Part shown: positions 1 to 8,463 of the stretch, piece by piece
Position numbering within the stretch: position 1 is the first letter of the stretch
Layout of the letters: each line of letters starts with the position of its first letter
Source: Algicoccus sp048820935
GTDB taxonomy: Bacteria > Pseudomonadota > Gammaproteobacteria > Burkholderiales > Burkholderiaceae_B
Reading direction: 5' to 3'
Assembly (NCBI RefSeq): GCF_048820935.1
Contig: NZ_JBMERD010000011.1
Span: 36,601-100,600 of the forward strand
DNA: 64,000 nucleotides
Notes under the pieces: generated by a model
Databases searched by the model: none
Seen by the model: only the letters and a program-made list of their open reading frames with translations
What the model was told of the DNA's origin: nothing
Translations under genes and position numbers: made by a program

Positions 1-428
1 CCTTCGTCCAAGACAACCACAGCCGATCAAGCAAACACGTTTTACGTGGTCTGCATGTACAAGTCCAACAACCTCAGGGCAAACTTGTTCGTGTGATTGA
101 AGGTGAAGTCTTTGATGTCGCCGTCGACGTGCGTCAAGATTCCCCAACCTTTGGGCAGTGGACTGGGCACCATCTTTCAGCTGAGAACCACCTTCAACTT
201 TGGATTCCTGCAGGGTTTGCACATGGTTTTTTAGTTCTGAGTGACTCCGCTCAGTTTCTGTATAAAACGACGGATTACTACGCACCAGAACACGAGCGCA
301 GTATTTTGTGGAATGACCCCGAGATTGACATTGACTGGCCACTGGGCGATCAAACCCCCATCCTGTCGCTCAAAGATGAAGCACCACAAGCATTGCTTTT
401 AAAGGATTTTCATCAATCTAAAGCATGA
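1..428 (+). CDS. rfbC: dTDP-4-dehydrorhamnose 3,5-epimerase (5'-partial)
   Basis: RmlC/RfbC epimerises dTDP-4-keto-6-deoxyglucose at C3 and C5 in dTDP-L-rhamnose synthesis for LPS or other surface glycans. The reading frame is open from the first bases of the window (frame starting at base 3), so the N-terminus lies outside. Visible family signatures are VLRGLH with the catalytic His, GKLVRV with the active-site Lys, the cupin stretch WIPAGFAHGFLVLS, and YKTTDYY carrying the conserved Tyr. An internal ATG at 93 is not the true start because homology continues upstream of it. The stop overlaps the next ATG by 4 bases (ATGA), indicating co-transcription with the glycosyltransferase. Family identification is firm; the partial state is imposed by the window edge. 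Confidence 0.95.
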   Translation, partial: FVQDNHSRSSKHVLRGLHVQVQQPQGKLVRVIEGEVFDVAVDVRQDSPTFGQWTGHHLSAENHLQLWIPAGFAHGFLVLSDSAQFLYKTTDYYAPEHERSILWNDPEIDIDWPLGDQTPILSLKDEAPQALLLKDFHQSKA

Positions 429-1558
429 GTAGCCAAGCAAGCCATGGACTCGTCGCCGTGTCTTCACACGGCTTTGGCCATTGGGCACAAATCACTCCGG
501 TTCTGGAAGCAACGGATCGTCTCATCGCCCAACAAGATTTGCCGCCCATTCGTTGGACAATTCGCACCACTCTAGATCACGATCAAATTCAATCACGTTA
601 TCCACACCCCATCACAATCGATCCCGTCGCCGATGATTTTGGGATACTGATGTTCGATGCGATGCGTGTCGATCTGGTGCAAACCTTGCAGCAATACAAG
701 CATCTTCACCAAAACTGGTCCGCACATGTAGAACGTGTTAGTCAACAACTCGTGACCCAACAAGTGGATTGGGTCCTTGCCGACATTCCATACCTCACGC
801 TGGCAGGCGCTCGTGCCGCAGGCATTCCATCACTCGCACTTTGCTCTCTACATTGGGCCATCATTTTGGAACAACTCGTGCAAGCCGATCCCAAGGCACT
901 CCAAATAGCCCAAGTCAGCTCACAGACATTTGAGCAGATTCTGACCCAAATGCACGATGCGTACGCCAGTGCTCAAGCGTTTCTCGCACCAGAACCTAGT
1001 ATGCACATGCCTCGCCTGCCGAACTTACACAGCATCGGACCCATTTGTCAGCAAGCTGCAATCACTCAAGTCTCAAAACGAGACAGATCACACTGGTCTG
1101 TTCTAGCCAGTTTGGGTGGCATTCCAACCAGCTATTCAATGGCAGACTGGCCAACTCACTGCCTGAACAAGCCTATCCAATACATCGTGACACCCAGTCA
1201 AGTCGATCAGCATCCAAATGCCGTGAGTGCCAGCCAGTTGGGGCTGTCTTTTACGCAAACTTTCCAACAATGCGACTTGGTGATCACCAAACCAGGTTAT
1301 GGCCTTTTTGCCGAATCAGCTTGCGCAGGCAAACCCGTGATTTATCTAGCACGCGATGACTGGCCCGAATCACAAGCACTGATCACATGGTTGCAGCAGC
1401 ACGGACGGGCTTTGTCTTATGAAACCCAGCCATTGAGTTCATTACTGGACACATTGCTTTCAGAAGCACCACCCACACCCGTACATCCGAGCGGCAACGA
1501 AGAAGCTGCCCAATGGGTGATCAATCGATTGGTGAATCCGCAAAACAACAACGCTTAA
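425..1558 (+). CDS. MurG-like (GT-B fold) glycosyltransferase family protein
   Basis: A 377-residue protein with the layout of a two-domain GT-B glycosyltransferase. A glycine/histidine loop HGFGH sits at residues 15-19, as in MurG and SpsG-like enzymes, and a C-terminal nucleotide-sugar-binding style segment with KPGYGLFAES and GKPVIYL lies near residues 287-307. No signal peptide or membrane segment is visible. It follows rfbC with a 4-base overlap, so a role in assembling or modifying a rhamnose-containing surface glycan is a reasonable inference, but donor and acceptor cannot be read from the sequence. Its stop shares a TTAA with the stop of the convergent dinB gene. The product may otherwise be annotated only as hypothetical. 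Confidence 0.75.
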   Translation: MSSQASHGLVAVSSHGFGHWAQITPVLEATDRLIAQQDLPPIRWTIRTTLDHDQIQSRYPHPITIDPVADDFGILMFDAMRVDLVQTLQQYKHLHQNWSAHVERVSQQLVTQQVDWVLADIPYLTLAGARAAGIPSLALCSLHWAIILEQLVQADPKALQIAQVSSQTFEQILTQMHDAYASAQAFLAPEPSMHMPRLPNLHSIGPICQQAAITQVSKRDRSHWSVLASLGGIPTSYSMADWPTHCLNKPIQYIVTPSQVDQHPNAVSASQLGLSFTQTFQQCDLVITKPGYGLFAESACAGKPVIYLARDDWPESQALITWLQQHGRALSYETQPLSSLLDTLLSEAPPTPVHPSGNEEAAQWVINRLVNPQNNNA

Positions 1559-2715
1559 ATATCAAAATCAAAAGGTAAAGCTGCCTGACGGGGCGAATCC
1601 GGTGCGTTGTCCACCAAACTAGACGCTTTAACGCCTAACAGTCGTAGTCGACCTGTCCACTCAATTCGACGTAAGCACTCACGTGCCATGCGCACGATCG
1701 TCTCAACCTCGTCTGTGGCCCGACCGACAGTCACATCACGGGTGACTGTTCTAAAGTCCGCAAAACGCACTTTGATACCGATAGTTTGCGTCATCACTTG
1801 TTTACGTAAAAGGTCTTGTGCCAAACGTTCACACAAAGACTCCAGCGACTGAGTTAAGGCCTGACGGTCCTGGCGTACATCCATATCTCGCGCAAACGTC
1901 GTTTCCCGACTCAGCGATTTAGGAGCACTGTGCGTGACGACCGGTCGATCATCCAGTCCGTGCGAAACCCGGTGCATCCAATGCCCTGTATTCGATCCAA
2001 AAAGCGCAATTAAGGATGCAAGTGGTGTCTGCGCAAGTTCGGCAATGGTTTCGATCTGGTTGTCTTTTAAACGCTGTGTGGCTTTGGGACCTACCCCATT
2101 AATTGCACTAACCGCCAATGGCCAAATACGTTCACGCACACTGTCCATATCGAGGAGCGTTAAACCATCGGGTTTATCTAAATCAGATCCGATTTTTGCG
2201 AGTAACTTATTGGGCGCAATCGCCATCGAGCAACTTAGCCCCGTCGCTTCGTGAACAGCCGCTTTAATTCGCATGGCTAATTCGCGTGTTTCACCAGGCA
2301 CATCGGTCAGATCAATATAAATCTCATCAATGCCACGATCTTCCACATCGGGCGCAATGGCACGCACCGCATTTTTAAACAAGGCAGAATAACGGCGATA
2401 GGCATCAAACTGAGCTGGCAACAAGATCGCATCGGGCGCCAGCCGTGCACTGCGCATCAGACTCATCCCTGAAAACACGCCCAATGCCCGTGCCTCATAC
2501 GTCGATGTCGTCACCACGCCTCGACCCGTATACTGCGCTAAACGTAACGCCGTCCATTGTCCTTGTGCATCTTGTTGTGGTGCATCGACAGATCGTCCGC
2601 CCACAACAACTGCTTGACCCCGTAAATGTGGGTAGTGCAATAATTCAACAGACGCAAAGAATGCATCCATATCCAGATGCGCAATGCGTCTCGCAAGGAC
2701 ATGCTGGTCAGACAA
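1555..2715 (-). CDS. dinB: DNA polymerase IV (Y-family, translesion)
   Basis: DinB carries out error-prone translesion synthesis past damaged or stalled template. The 386-residue protein begins with the Y-family motif LDMDAFFASVE (residues 14-24), supplying a catalytic Asp. It also has a DRGIDEIYID segment near residue 130 for the second acidic cluster, a helix-hairpin-helix-like INGVGPKATQRL region and the little-finger domain. The middle motif reads GIDE where many homologues have SIDE. A small insertion after the VVVGG strand (about residues 41-56) is also present. No obvious LexA box is visible in the 145-bp divergent intergenic region upstream. Its 3' end overlaps the convergent glycosyltransferase gene by 4 bases. 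Confidence 0.95.
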   Translation of the reverse strand: MSDQHVLARRIAHLDMDAFFASVELLHYPHLRGQAVVVGGRSVDAPQQDAQGQWTALRLAQYTGRGVVTTSTYEARALGVFSGMSLMRSARLAPDAILLPAQFDAYRRYSALFKNAVRAIAPDVEDRGIDEIYIDLTDVPGETRELAMRIKAAVHEATGLSCSMAIAPNKLLAKIGSDLDKPDGLTLLDMDSVRERIWPLAVSAINGVGPKATQRLKDNQIETIAELAQTPLASLIALFGSNTGHWMHRVSHGLDDRPVVTHSAPKSLSRETTFARDMDVRQDRQALTQSLESLCERLAQDLLRKQVMTQTIGIKVRFADFRTVTRDVTVGRATDEVETIVRMARECLRRIEWTGRLRLLGVKASSLVDNAPDSPRQAALPFDFDI

Positions 2716-2860
2716 GTTTCATCTCCATCACAGTGAGGCGCGCGTGTATATTGAAGACCGTGCGTCATGCCATCCGAAGCAAGACCTCACGCTGTCATAA
2801 TCGTAACTGATTTCTGTCTTTACGCTCAGTGACATGATTCATCAAAAGGGCTGAACAACT

Positions 2861-3805
2861 TTGAACTCAAAAGCATTCATTCAAGAACACGTTTTGCGCT
2901 CGATCGTCCTCGACCGCACACCGGGCTACCATTTTTGTGGCAATTTTATGGGTATGATTTTTGAAGATGTCTACGATGGCCGTGCCCGCGTCACCATTCC
3001 CGATGGACCGCATCTCAAAGACAAAAACGGACATCTTTCACCAATTTGCTTGGCAATTGCAGCTGATTTTGCGGCCGCATCTGCGATTCGCACCGCCGAG
3101 GATCCTGCGCAACGTTTAGCCACTGTGAATCTACATGTTCAGCTCACCAATGCCTCTTTAAATGGAGATCTCGTCGCTCGCGGTGAGCTTCTGGGTTATT
3201 CAGAAAACGCCCAAGGCCGATTGGGACTTGCCAAGTTTGAAATTCATTGCAATGATCAACTTGTTGCCTTTGGCACAGGTACCTTCATGGTATTACCCGC
3301 CCCGGGCGGGCGCATTCTGCACCCAGTTCCATGGATTAATCGACGTCCACCTGAGTCACTTGAGTTGCCTGATCCCACAACCTTAGAAGCACACGAAAAA
3401 GAAATTTATACCCGTGCACAAAACGCACTGACGGCCTACACAGACAACAACACCCCGTTTCTAGACGCCTTTCTAAACATTCGCACACAAACGCTCGATG
3501 GCGCGGCCCGAGCTGAAATGGACAACGGCCCCCATGTAGGCAATCGTGTGGGGCATCTACAAGGTGGTATCAGTCTGGCACTCGCCATGGCAAGTGCCAA
3601 TGCGTCCTTACCTGAAAATTGGAATTTATCTGGCATTACAGCGGCTTATGTCAGTCCGGGACAAGGCGATGCAATCACAGCCTATTCTGACGTCGTGCAT
3701 CAAGGCCGTTTGACCGCTGTGATTAGTACCAAACTGATCACATCCGAAGGGCGATTGGTGCTGGAAGTCACCACCAACCATGTTCGTCAACAAGACAAAA
3801 CCTGA
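2861..3805 (+). CDS. PaaI-type double-hotdog acyl-CoA thioesterase family protein
   Basis: A 314-residue protein with two tandem hotdog-fold halves. The first spans about residues 20-150 (FEDVYDGRARVTIPDG, then a helix with PICLAIAADFAAASAI). The second spans about 205-312 (GAARAEMDNGPHVG, GHLQGGISLALAMASANA, then a closing ITSEGRLVLEVTTNH strand). The PaaI/YbgC superfamily hydrolyses acyl-CoA thioesters in the cytoplasm; the substrate here is unknown. Translation appears to start at a TTG (2861) preceded by an AAGGG about ten bases upstream; the nearest in-frame ATG lies about 30 codons in and would cut off the first hotdog strand. It stands alone, divergent from dinB and convergent with the next gene. 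Confidence 0.75.
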   Translation: MNSKAFIQEHVLRSIVLDRTPGYHFCGNFMGMIFEDVYDGRARVTIPDGPHLKDKNGHLSPICLAIAADFAAASAIRTAEDPAQRLATVNLHVQLTNASLNGDLVARGELLGYSENAQGRLGLAKFEIHCNDQLVAFGTGTFMVLPAPGGRILHPVPWINRRPPESLELPDPTTLEAHEKEIYTRAQNALTAYTDNNTPFLDAFLNIRTQTLDGAARAEMDNGPHVGNRVGHLQGGISLALAMASANASLPENWNLSGITAAYVSPGQGDAITAYSDVVHQGRLTAVISTKLITSEGRLVLEVTTNHVRQQDKT

Positions 3806-3814
3806 TCTGACGAT

Positions 3815-4714
3815 TTATCGATCCTGAGCCGTCTGTCGCCAAGCCTGTAATTGGGCGGTTACAGACGCATCATCCCGATCTTCTTTCAGGATGCCATCGG
3901 GTGTCCAAACTCGATCTTCCTGCTCGGCCTGCAGGTATAACTTCCAGCGGTTGCGGGCATCTTCCGATGGGCCACGTTTGAAATACTGCCCGTCAAAGTG
4001 AACCATCGAGGCGGCATAGCGCAAATTCAAAACCTTGGCGCCTGTCTTGCGCAAACGTCGTTCGATATCCGAATCTTCTGCGCCCCACTGCACCCCGTGG
4101 CGTTCATCAAACCCATTCACGGCTAGGAGCTCCTCACGCTGTACTGAAAAATTACAGCCAAGCACGCCCCAAGTTCGACCTTGAAATCGGTTACGAAACC
4201 ATTGTGGCAAACGAATCGCTTTTTCCAAATTGCGCGCTTTACCCCGCAATGTCCACCACAACAACGTCCAAAAGTTGCGCTTCACAATCCGCGATGCTTG
4301 TGAACAATCCAAATGTTTGGTCGCTTCCCGAAACACATCAATTCGTCGACCGGTTTGTATGACGCCCGGGCCCGCACAACGCAAATGGTCCTGCACAAAC
4401 CCATCCTGAACCACACAATCTGCGTCCACAAAAATCAGTGTCTGACCTCGAGCTTGGCGCACCGCTTCATTCATGATTTGGGTTTTTAAAAAGCCCGCAT
4501 CTTCTTGCCAAAGATGTCGCACCGGATAATCAAACGTCCCTTTAATGGCGGTGATCGCGTCGATGACTTCTGCGCGTGAACCGTCGTCAGCAATGATGAG
4601 CTCAAAACACCCATCTGCCTGCGCATTGAGCGCTCGCATCAATAGTCTGAGCACCTCGAAATCATTATAAAAAGCTGCAACCACGGTCGCTTGCAGCTTA
4701 GTCTGAGCCGTCAT
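3815..4714 (-). CDS. family 2 glycosyltransferase
   Basis: A 299-residue GT-A glycosyltransferase. The N-terminal nucleotide-sugar binding part has VVAAFYNDFE and LIIADDGSRAE. The metal-binding DxD-like motif is FVDADCVVQDGF near residue 97. A C-terminal galactosyltransferase-type segment reads GCNFSVQREELLAVNGFDER followed by WGAEDSDIERRL, with the catalytic acidic residues. No membrane segments are seen, so the enzyme is probably cytoplasmic or membrane-peripheral and acts on LPS core or another glycan. It ends 9 bases before the convergent thioesterase gene and directly abuts the EEP-family gene upstream, so those two are probably co-transcribed. Acceptor and sugar are unknown. Confidence 0.85.
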   Translation of the reverse strand: MTAQTKLQATVVAAFYNDFEVLRLLMRALNAQADGCFELIIADDGSRAEVIDAITAIKGTFDYPVRHLWQEDAGFLKTQIMNEAVRQARGQTLIFVDADCVVQDGFVQDHLRCAGPGVIQTGRRIDVFREATKHLDCSQASRIVKRNFWTLLWWTLRGKARNLEKAIRLPQWFRNRFQGRTWGVLGCNFSVQREELLAVNGFDERHGVQWGAEDSDIERRLRKTGAKVLNLRYAASMVHFDGQYFKRGPSEDARNRWKLYLQAEQEDRVWTPDGILKEDRDDASVTAQLQAWRQTAQDR

Positions 4715-5581
4715 TCAGCACAACTCCATGTCGGCCAGAATGGGGGCGTGATCTGACAAAATGGTCCACGGTCGTCCGCGCAATACCTGCGCACGATGCA
4801 CCGCAAAACCACGCTGATAAATGCGGTCCAACCGAAACATCGGAAACTTCGCCGGAAACGTTCTAGGTGGTCTGCGCATAATTTGTGCGCCACCCATCGC
4901 CAGCTGATTCTCACGACCATCACGCGTCTGACTCCACTGACTCAAACGCTGCTCGCCACTGAGGACTTGGCGAATTTGACGCACAGAGTCGCGCAAACGC
5001 GGCATGTCACCAGCGGCTCGACTGGCTGTCGCAAAAACCTCATACATACCTAGCTTTTGTACAAACAACGGGGCTAACTCATCACGCCAGTCATTAAAAT
5101 CACCAGCGATCAGTAAAGGTTCATCATCAGGGACGACCTGACGAATCCGCGCGGTCATCGCCTCAACCTGACGCACTCGGCTGCCACCTAAAAGCCCTAA
5201 GTGCACCACAAAACAATGCACTTCTTGGCCTTTCACATCGAGCACGACATGCAACAAACCACGTTGCTCAAGCTGATGATCAGAGACATCAATGTTCTCT
5301 GAACGCAGGACCGGAAAACGCGACAACAGCGCATTGCCATGATCAGTTGTCTGACGAATGGCGTTACAGCCGTACACCACGTCCATTTGAAGCGCAGCGG
5401 CTAAAGACTGATGCTGTGCGTCGAGCGTGGCCTGATCTTCATTACGCCCTTGTACCTCTTGTAAAAAGAGAATATCGGGTTGTAAATTATGCAAACCTAG
5501 CCGCAGGTCGTGCAGCGCATCCTTGCCGCTCATTGAGCGACCTTTATGGATGTTGTAACTCACGACCCGAAGCTGTGCCAT
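4715..5581 (-). CDS. endonuclease/exonuclease/phosphatase (EEP) family protein
   Basis: A 288-residue member of the EEP metallohydrolase superfamily, which contains phosphodiesterases and nucleases such as the ExoIII/DNase I fold. Diagnostic motifs are YNIHKG (residues 9-14), the metal-binding Glu in LFLQEVQG (about 37-44), the GDFNDW catalytic pair near residue 160, and the C-terminal SDHAPILADME with the catalytic Asp-His. No signal peptide is visible. It sits 8 bases downstream of aspS in the same direction and is directly followed by a glycosyltransferase gene. Burkholderiales often have an EEP protein near aspS, sometimes beside a cardiolipin synthase, which is absent here. Substrate unknown. 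Confidence 0.85.
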   Translation of the reverse strand: MAQLRVVSYNIHKGRSMSGKDALHDLRLGLHNLQPDILFLQEVQGRNEDQATLDAQHQSLAAALQMDVVYGCNAIRQTTDHGNALLSRFPVLRSENIDVSDHQLEQRGLLHVVLDVKGQEVHCFVVHLGLLGGSRVRQVEAMTARIRQVVPDDEPLLIAGDFNDWRDELAPLFVQKLGMYEVFATASRAAGDMPRLRDSVRQIRQVLSGEQRLSQWSQTRDGRENQLAMGGAQIMRRPPRTFPAKFPMFRLDRIYQRGFAVHRAQVLRGRPWTILSDHAPILADMELC

Positions 5582-5589
5582 TTGTCTAT

Positions 5590-7395
5590 TTACGCCGTTT
5601 GACCAGGTGTCACAGCAGGCGTTCTCAGACGAATATGCAACTCTTTGAGCTGCTTCTCATCCACGGGGGATGGCGCCTGTGTCAGCAAGCACTGTGCACG
5701 CTGGGTTTTGGGGAAAGCGATCACATCACGGATGGAGTCCGCACCGCACATCAAAGTCACTAAACGGTCTAAACCAAATGCAATCCCACCGTGTGGGGGC
5801 GCACCGTAGCGCAAAGCATCCAGCAAGAAACCAAACTTGTTACGCGCTTGCTCTTCATCGATTTTAAGGGCACGGAACACTTTGCTCTGAACCGCTTCTT
5901 GATAAATACGAACCGAACCACCACCCACTTCCCAACCATTAATGACCATGTCATAGGCTTTGGCCAACGCTTTAGACGGATCGCTGGTTAGATAGTCTTC
6001 GTGACCATCTTTGGGGCTGGTAAACGGATGGTGAGCAGCCACATGACGACCAGCTTCTTCATCATATTCAAACATGGGGAAATCAACGATCCAAAGCGCC
6101 TTCCAACCTTCTTCGAAGAGGCCCTTCTGACGTCCAAACTCACTGTGTCCGATCTTGACACGCAAAGCACCCATGGCATCGTTGACCACTTTGGCACGAT
6201 CTGCACCAAAAAAGAGGATGTCACCATCTTGTGCGCCTGTGAGCTCAATCATTTGCTCAAGGGCCTGATCGTGCAAGTTTTTAACGATGGGAGACTGTAG
6301 GCCCTCACGACCTTTCGACAAATCGTTGACTTTGATCCACGCTAAGCCACGCGCACCGTAAATGCCTACATATTGCGTGTAAGCATCAATTTCACCTCGG
6401 GACAGTTCAGCACCACCCGGGACGCGTAAGGCCACCACACGACCTGAATCAGACTGGGCAGGCTGTGAGAACACCTTGAACTCAACGTCTTTCATCACAT
6501 CGGACAAATCGGTGAACTCAAGCTTCACACGTAAATCAGGTTTGTCTGAACCAAAGCGTGCCATCGCCTCAGCATAGGGCATGCAAGGGAACGTGGCATC
6601 GAGATCAACTTGCTTGACGTCCTTGAAAACTTGACGAATCATGTTCTCAAAGATTTCGCGAATTTCCTCTTCATTCAAAAAGGACATTTCGCAGTCAATC
6701 TGTGTAAATTCAGGCTGACGGTCAGCGCGCAAGTCTTCATCACGGAAGCACTTGGTGATCTGATAATAACGGTCAAAACCCGACACCATCAGCATTTGCT
6801 TAAAGAGCTGGGGTGACTGAGGCAATGCAAAAAACTCACCCGGATTCACACGCGATGGCACCAAATAATCCCGTGCGCCTTCAGGCGTACTTTTAGTGAG
6901 TACAGGGGTCTCAATGTCGATAAATCCGAGCTTATCTAAAAACTGACGCACGGCCATCGTCACTCGATAGCGCAGCATCAAATTGTTTTGCATTTCAGTG
7001 CGACGCAGATCAATCACGCGGTGCGTCAAACGTGTTGTTTCTGACAAGTTGTCATCATCGAGCTGAAACGGTGGGGTCACTGACGCATTCAGAATTTCAA
7101 TTTCTTGGCACAGCACTTCTACGGCCCCGGATGCCAGATCTGGGTTCACGGTTCCTTCAGGACGGTCACGCACCAAGCCTGTGATTTTGATGCAATATTC
7201 ATTGCGCAAGCGCTCAGCAATTTCAAAAGATTGCGCATTCTCAGGATCAAAAACAATTTGCGCCAGACCTTCACGATCACGCATATCAATAAAGATCACA
7301 CCACCATGATCTCGACGGCGGTTCACCCACCCATATAAAGTAACGGTTTGCCCAAGATGGGACGTATCAATCTGACCGGTATAACAAGTACGCAT
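5590..7395 (-). CDS. aspS: aspartyl-tRNA synthetase (bacterial type, possibly non-discriminating)
   Basis: AspRS charges tRNA-Asp in the cytoplasm. The 601-residue product has the bacterial architecture: N-terminal OB-fold anticodon-binding domain (YGWVNRRRDHGG, residues about 21-32), class II catalytic core with motif 2 FRDEDLRADRQPEFTQ, the bacterial GAD insertion in the middle, and motif 3 GIAFGLDRLVTLM near the C-terminus. Length matches the roughly 590-600 residues usual for the family. Many betaproteobacteria that use GatCAB have a non-discriminating AspRS that also charges tRNA-Asn; this cannot be decided here. It lies 6 bases downstream of the DUF502 gene, in the common fmdB - DUF502 - aspS unit. 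Confidence 0.97.
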   Translation of the reverse strand: MRTCYTGQIDTSHLGQTVTLYGWVNRRRDHGGVIFIDMRDREGLAQIVFDPENAQSFEIAERLRNEYCIKITGLVRDRPEGTVNPDLASGAVEVLCQEIEILNASVTPPFQLDDDNLSETTRLTHRVIDLRRTEMQNNLMLRYRVTMAVRQFLDKLGFIDIETPVLTKSTPEGARDYLVPSRVNPGEFFALPQSPQLFKQMLMVSGFDRYYQITKCFRDEDLRADRQPEFTQIDCEMSFLNEEEIREIFENMIRQVFKDVKQVDLDATFPCMPYAEAMARFGSDKPDLRVKLEFTDLSDVMKDVEFKVFSQPAQSDSGRVVALRVPGGAELSRGEIDAYTQYVGIYGARGLAWIKVNDLSKGREGLQSPIVKNLHDQALEQMIELTGAQDGDILFFGADRAKVVNDAMGALRVKIGHSEFGRQKGLFEEGWKALWIVDFPMFEYDEEAGRHVAAHHPFTSPKDGHEDYLTSDPSKALAKAYDMVINGWEVGGGSVRIYQEAVQSKVFRALKIDEEQARNKFGFLLDALRYGAPPHGGIAFGLDRLVTLMCGADSIRDVIAFPKTQRAQCLLTQAPSPVDEKQLKELHIRLRTPAVTPGQTA

Positions 7396-7401
7396 TCGGT
7401 A

Positions 7402-8007
7402 CTACTCCTGAGGGATAGATGGGGGCGGTGCGACCACACCCATCGAAACAATATGTTTAAGTGCGGCATCCACGCTCATTTTGAGCTCCACGATGTCGGA
7501 TCTAGGCACCATTAAAAAATAACCTGAAGTCGGGTTCGGTGTCGTGGGAACGTACACATTGACGTAATCAGCTTGCAAATGTTGCTTCGTTTCACCGCTG
7601 GGTGCACCCGTCACAAACGCAATCGTCCATGCCCCTTGGCGCGGGAACTCAACTAAAACGGCCTGACGAAAGGCCTCGCCATTGGGTGCCAACACCGTGT
7701 CACCCACCTGTTTAACCGAATTGTAAATCGATCGCACCAGCGGGATACGTCCAAGCAAACGCTCCCATCGATTCAAAATCGCTTGACCAATGAAATTGGC
7801 CGTCAATGCACCGGTGAGCAACAACACCACCAACACAATTAAAAACCGCATACCCGGCACATCCACACCGAATAGGGCTTTTGCAGACAATGATTCAGGC
7901 AACAACTCTTCGAACATCGCAACCAGCGTCACGACGACCCAGACCGAAATGATCAAAGGTGCCCAGATCAGAAATCCAGCTATGAGATAATTTTTAAATG
8001 CACGCAT
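7402..8007 (-). CDS. DUF502 family inner-membrane protein
   Basis: A 201-residue protein typical of DUF502. Two hydrophobic segments near the N-terminus (about residues 7-33 and 52-75) flank a short loop, followed by the conserved stretch IPLVRSIYNSVKQVGDTV and a soluble domain with VYVPTTPNPTSGYF and MVPRSDI. Function is unknown across bacteria. It is predicted to be anchored in the inner membrane. It lies between fmdB and aspS on the same strand, an order widely seen in betaproteobacteria, so co-transcription with the tRNA synthetase is likely even though no functional link is established. Confidence 0.88.
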   Translation of the reverse strand: MRAFKNYLIAGFLIWAPLIISVWVVVTLVAMFEELLPESLSAKALFGVDVPGMRFLIVLVVLLLTGALTANFIGQAILNRWERLLGRIPLVRSIYNSVKQVGDTVLAPNGEAFRQAVLVEFPRQGAWTIAFVTGAPSGETKQHLQADYVNVYVPTTPNPTSGYFLMVPRSDIVELKMSVDAALKHIVSMGVVAPPPSIPQE

Positions 8008-8063
8008 GGCAATATTTCGGTGAGTCGTTCATGAGAGAAGTCATGGCACATCCAGCCACTGAA

Positions 8064-8360
8064 TCAAGCATCCGTTGTGCTCGATGCAGAACCTACAGAG
8101 GCACTGCTCGATGTATCAGACGATGTGCTCGCGGCTGCGCCTTCAGACGACCCTGCAGAGCCACCCGAGCTTCCAGAACCACCACGAAAATCGGTCACAT
8201 ACCAACCAGTCCCTTTTAATTGAAAACCTGCTGCAGTCACTTGTTTCTCAAACGTGGACTGACCACAGGATGGACAATCAATCAGGATAGGATCTGACAT
8301 CTTCTGTAAAACATCTTTTTCATGTCCGCAAGATGCGCAACGGTAAGCATAGATGGGCAC
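8064..8360 (-). CDS. FmdB-family putative regulatory zinc-ribbon protein
   Basis: A 98-residue small zinc-ribbon protein. The N-terminus MPIYAYRCASCGHEKDVLQK and the second pair in CPSCGQSTFEK provide two CxxC knuckles (residues about 8-11 and 34-37) that should bind one zinc ion. The C-terminal third, after YVTDFRGG, is a low-complexity Ser/Gly/Ala tail, common in this family. FmdB was named for a putative regulator of formamidase, but most members have no demonstrated role. It is the first gene of the fmdB - DUF502 - aspS unit. The ATG at 8360 is preceded by a Shine-Dalgarno-like AGGAG. Confidence 0.88.
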   Translation of the reverse strand: MPIYAYRCASCGHEKDVLQKMSDPILIDCPSCGQSTFEKQVTAAGFQLKGTGWYVTDFRGGSGSSGGSAGSSEGAAASTSSDTSSSASVGSASSTTDA

Positions 8361-8463
8361 GAGCCACTCCTTCTAATCAGGATCTGAAACGGGACCTTGA
8401 AACCAGACCTGTCCCCATAGAAAAGCCGTCAATTTTACCCCGCTTTTACTAGACAGACGGGAT

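Noticed and set aside
2716..2860. Possible LexA box upstream of dinB
   Set aside because: The region has a CTGT and several TCTG words but none with the CTGT-N8-ACAG spacing.
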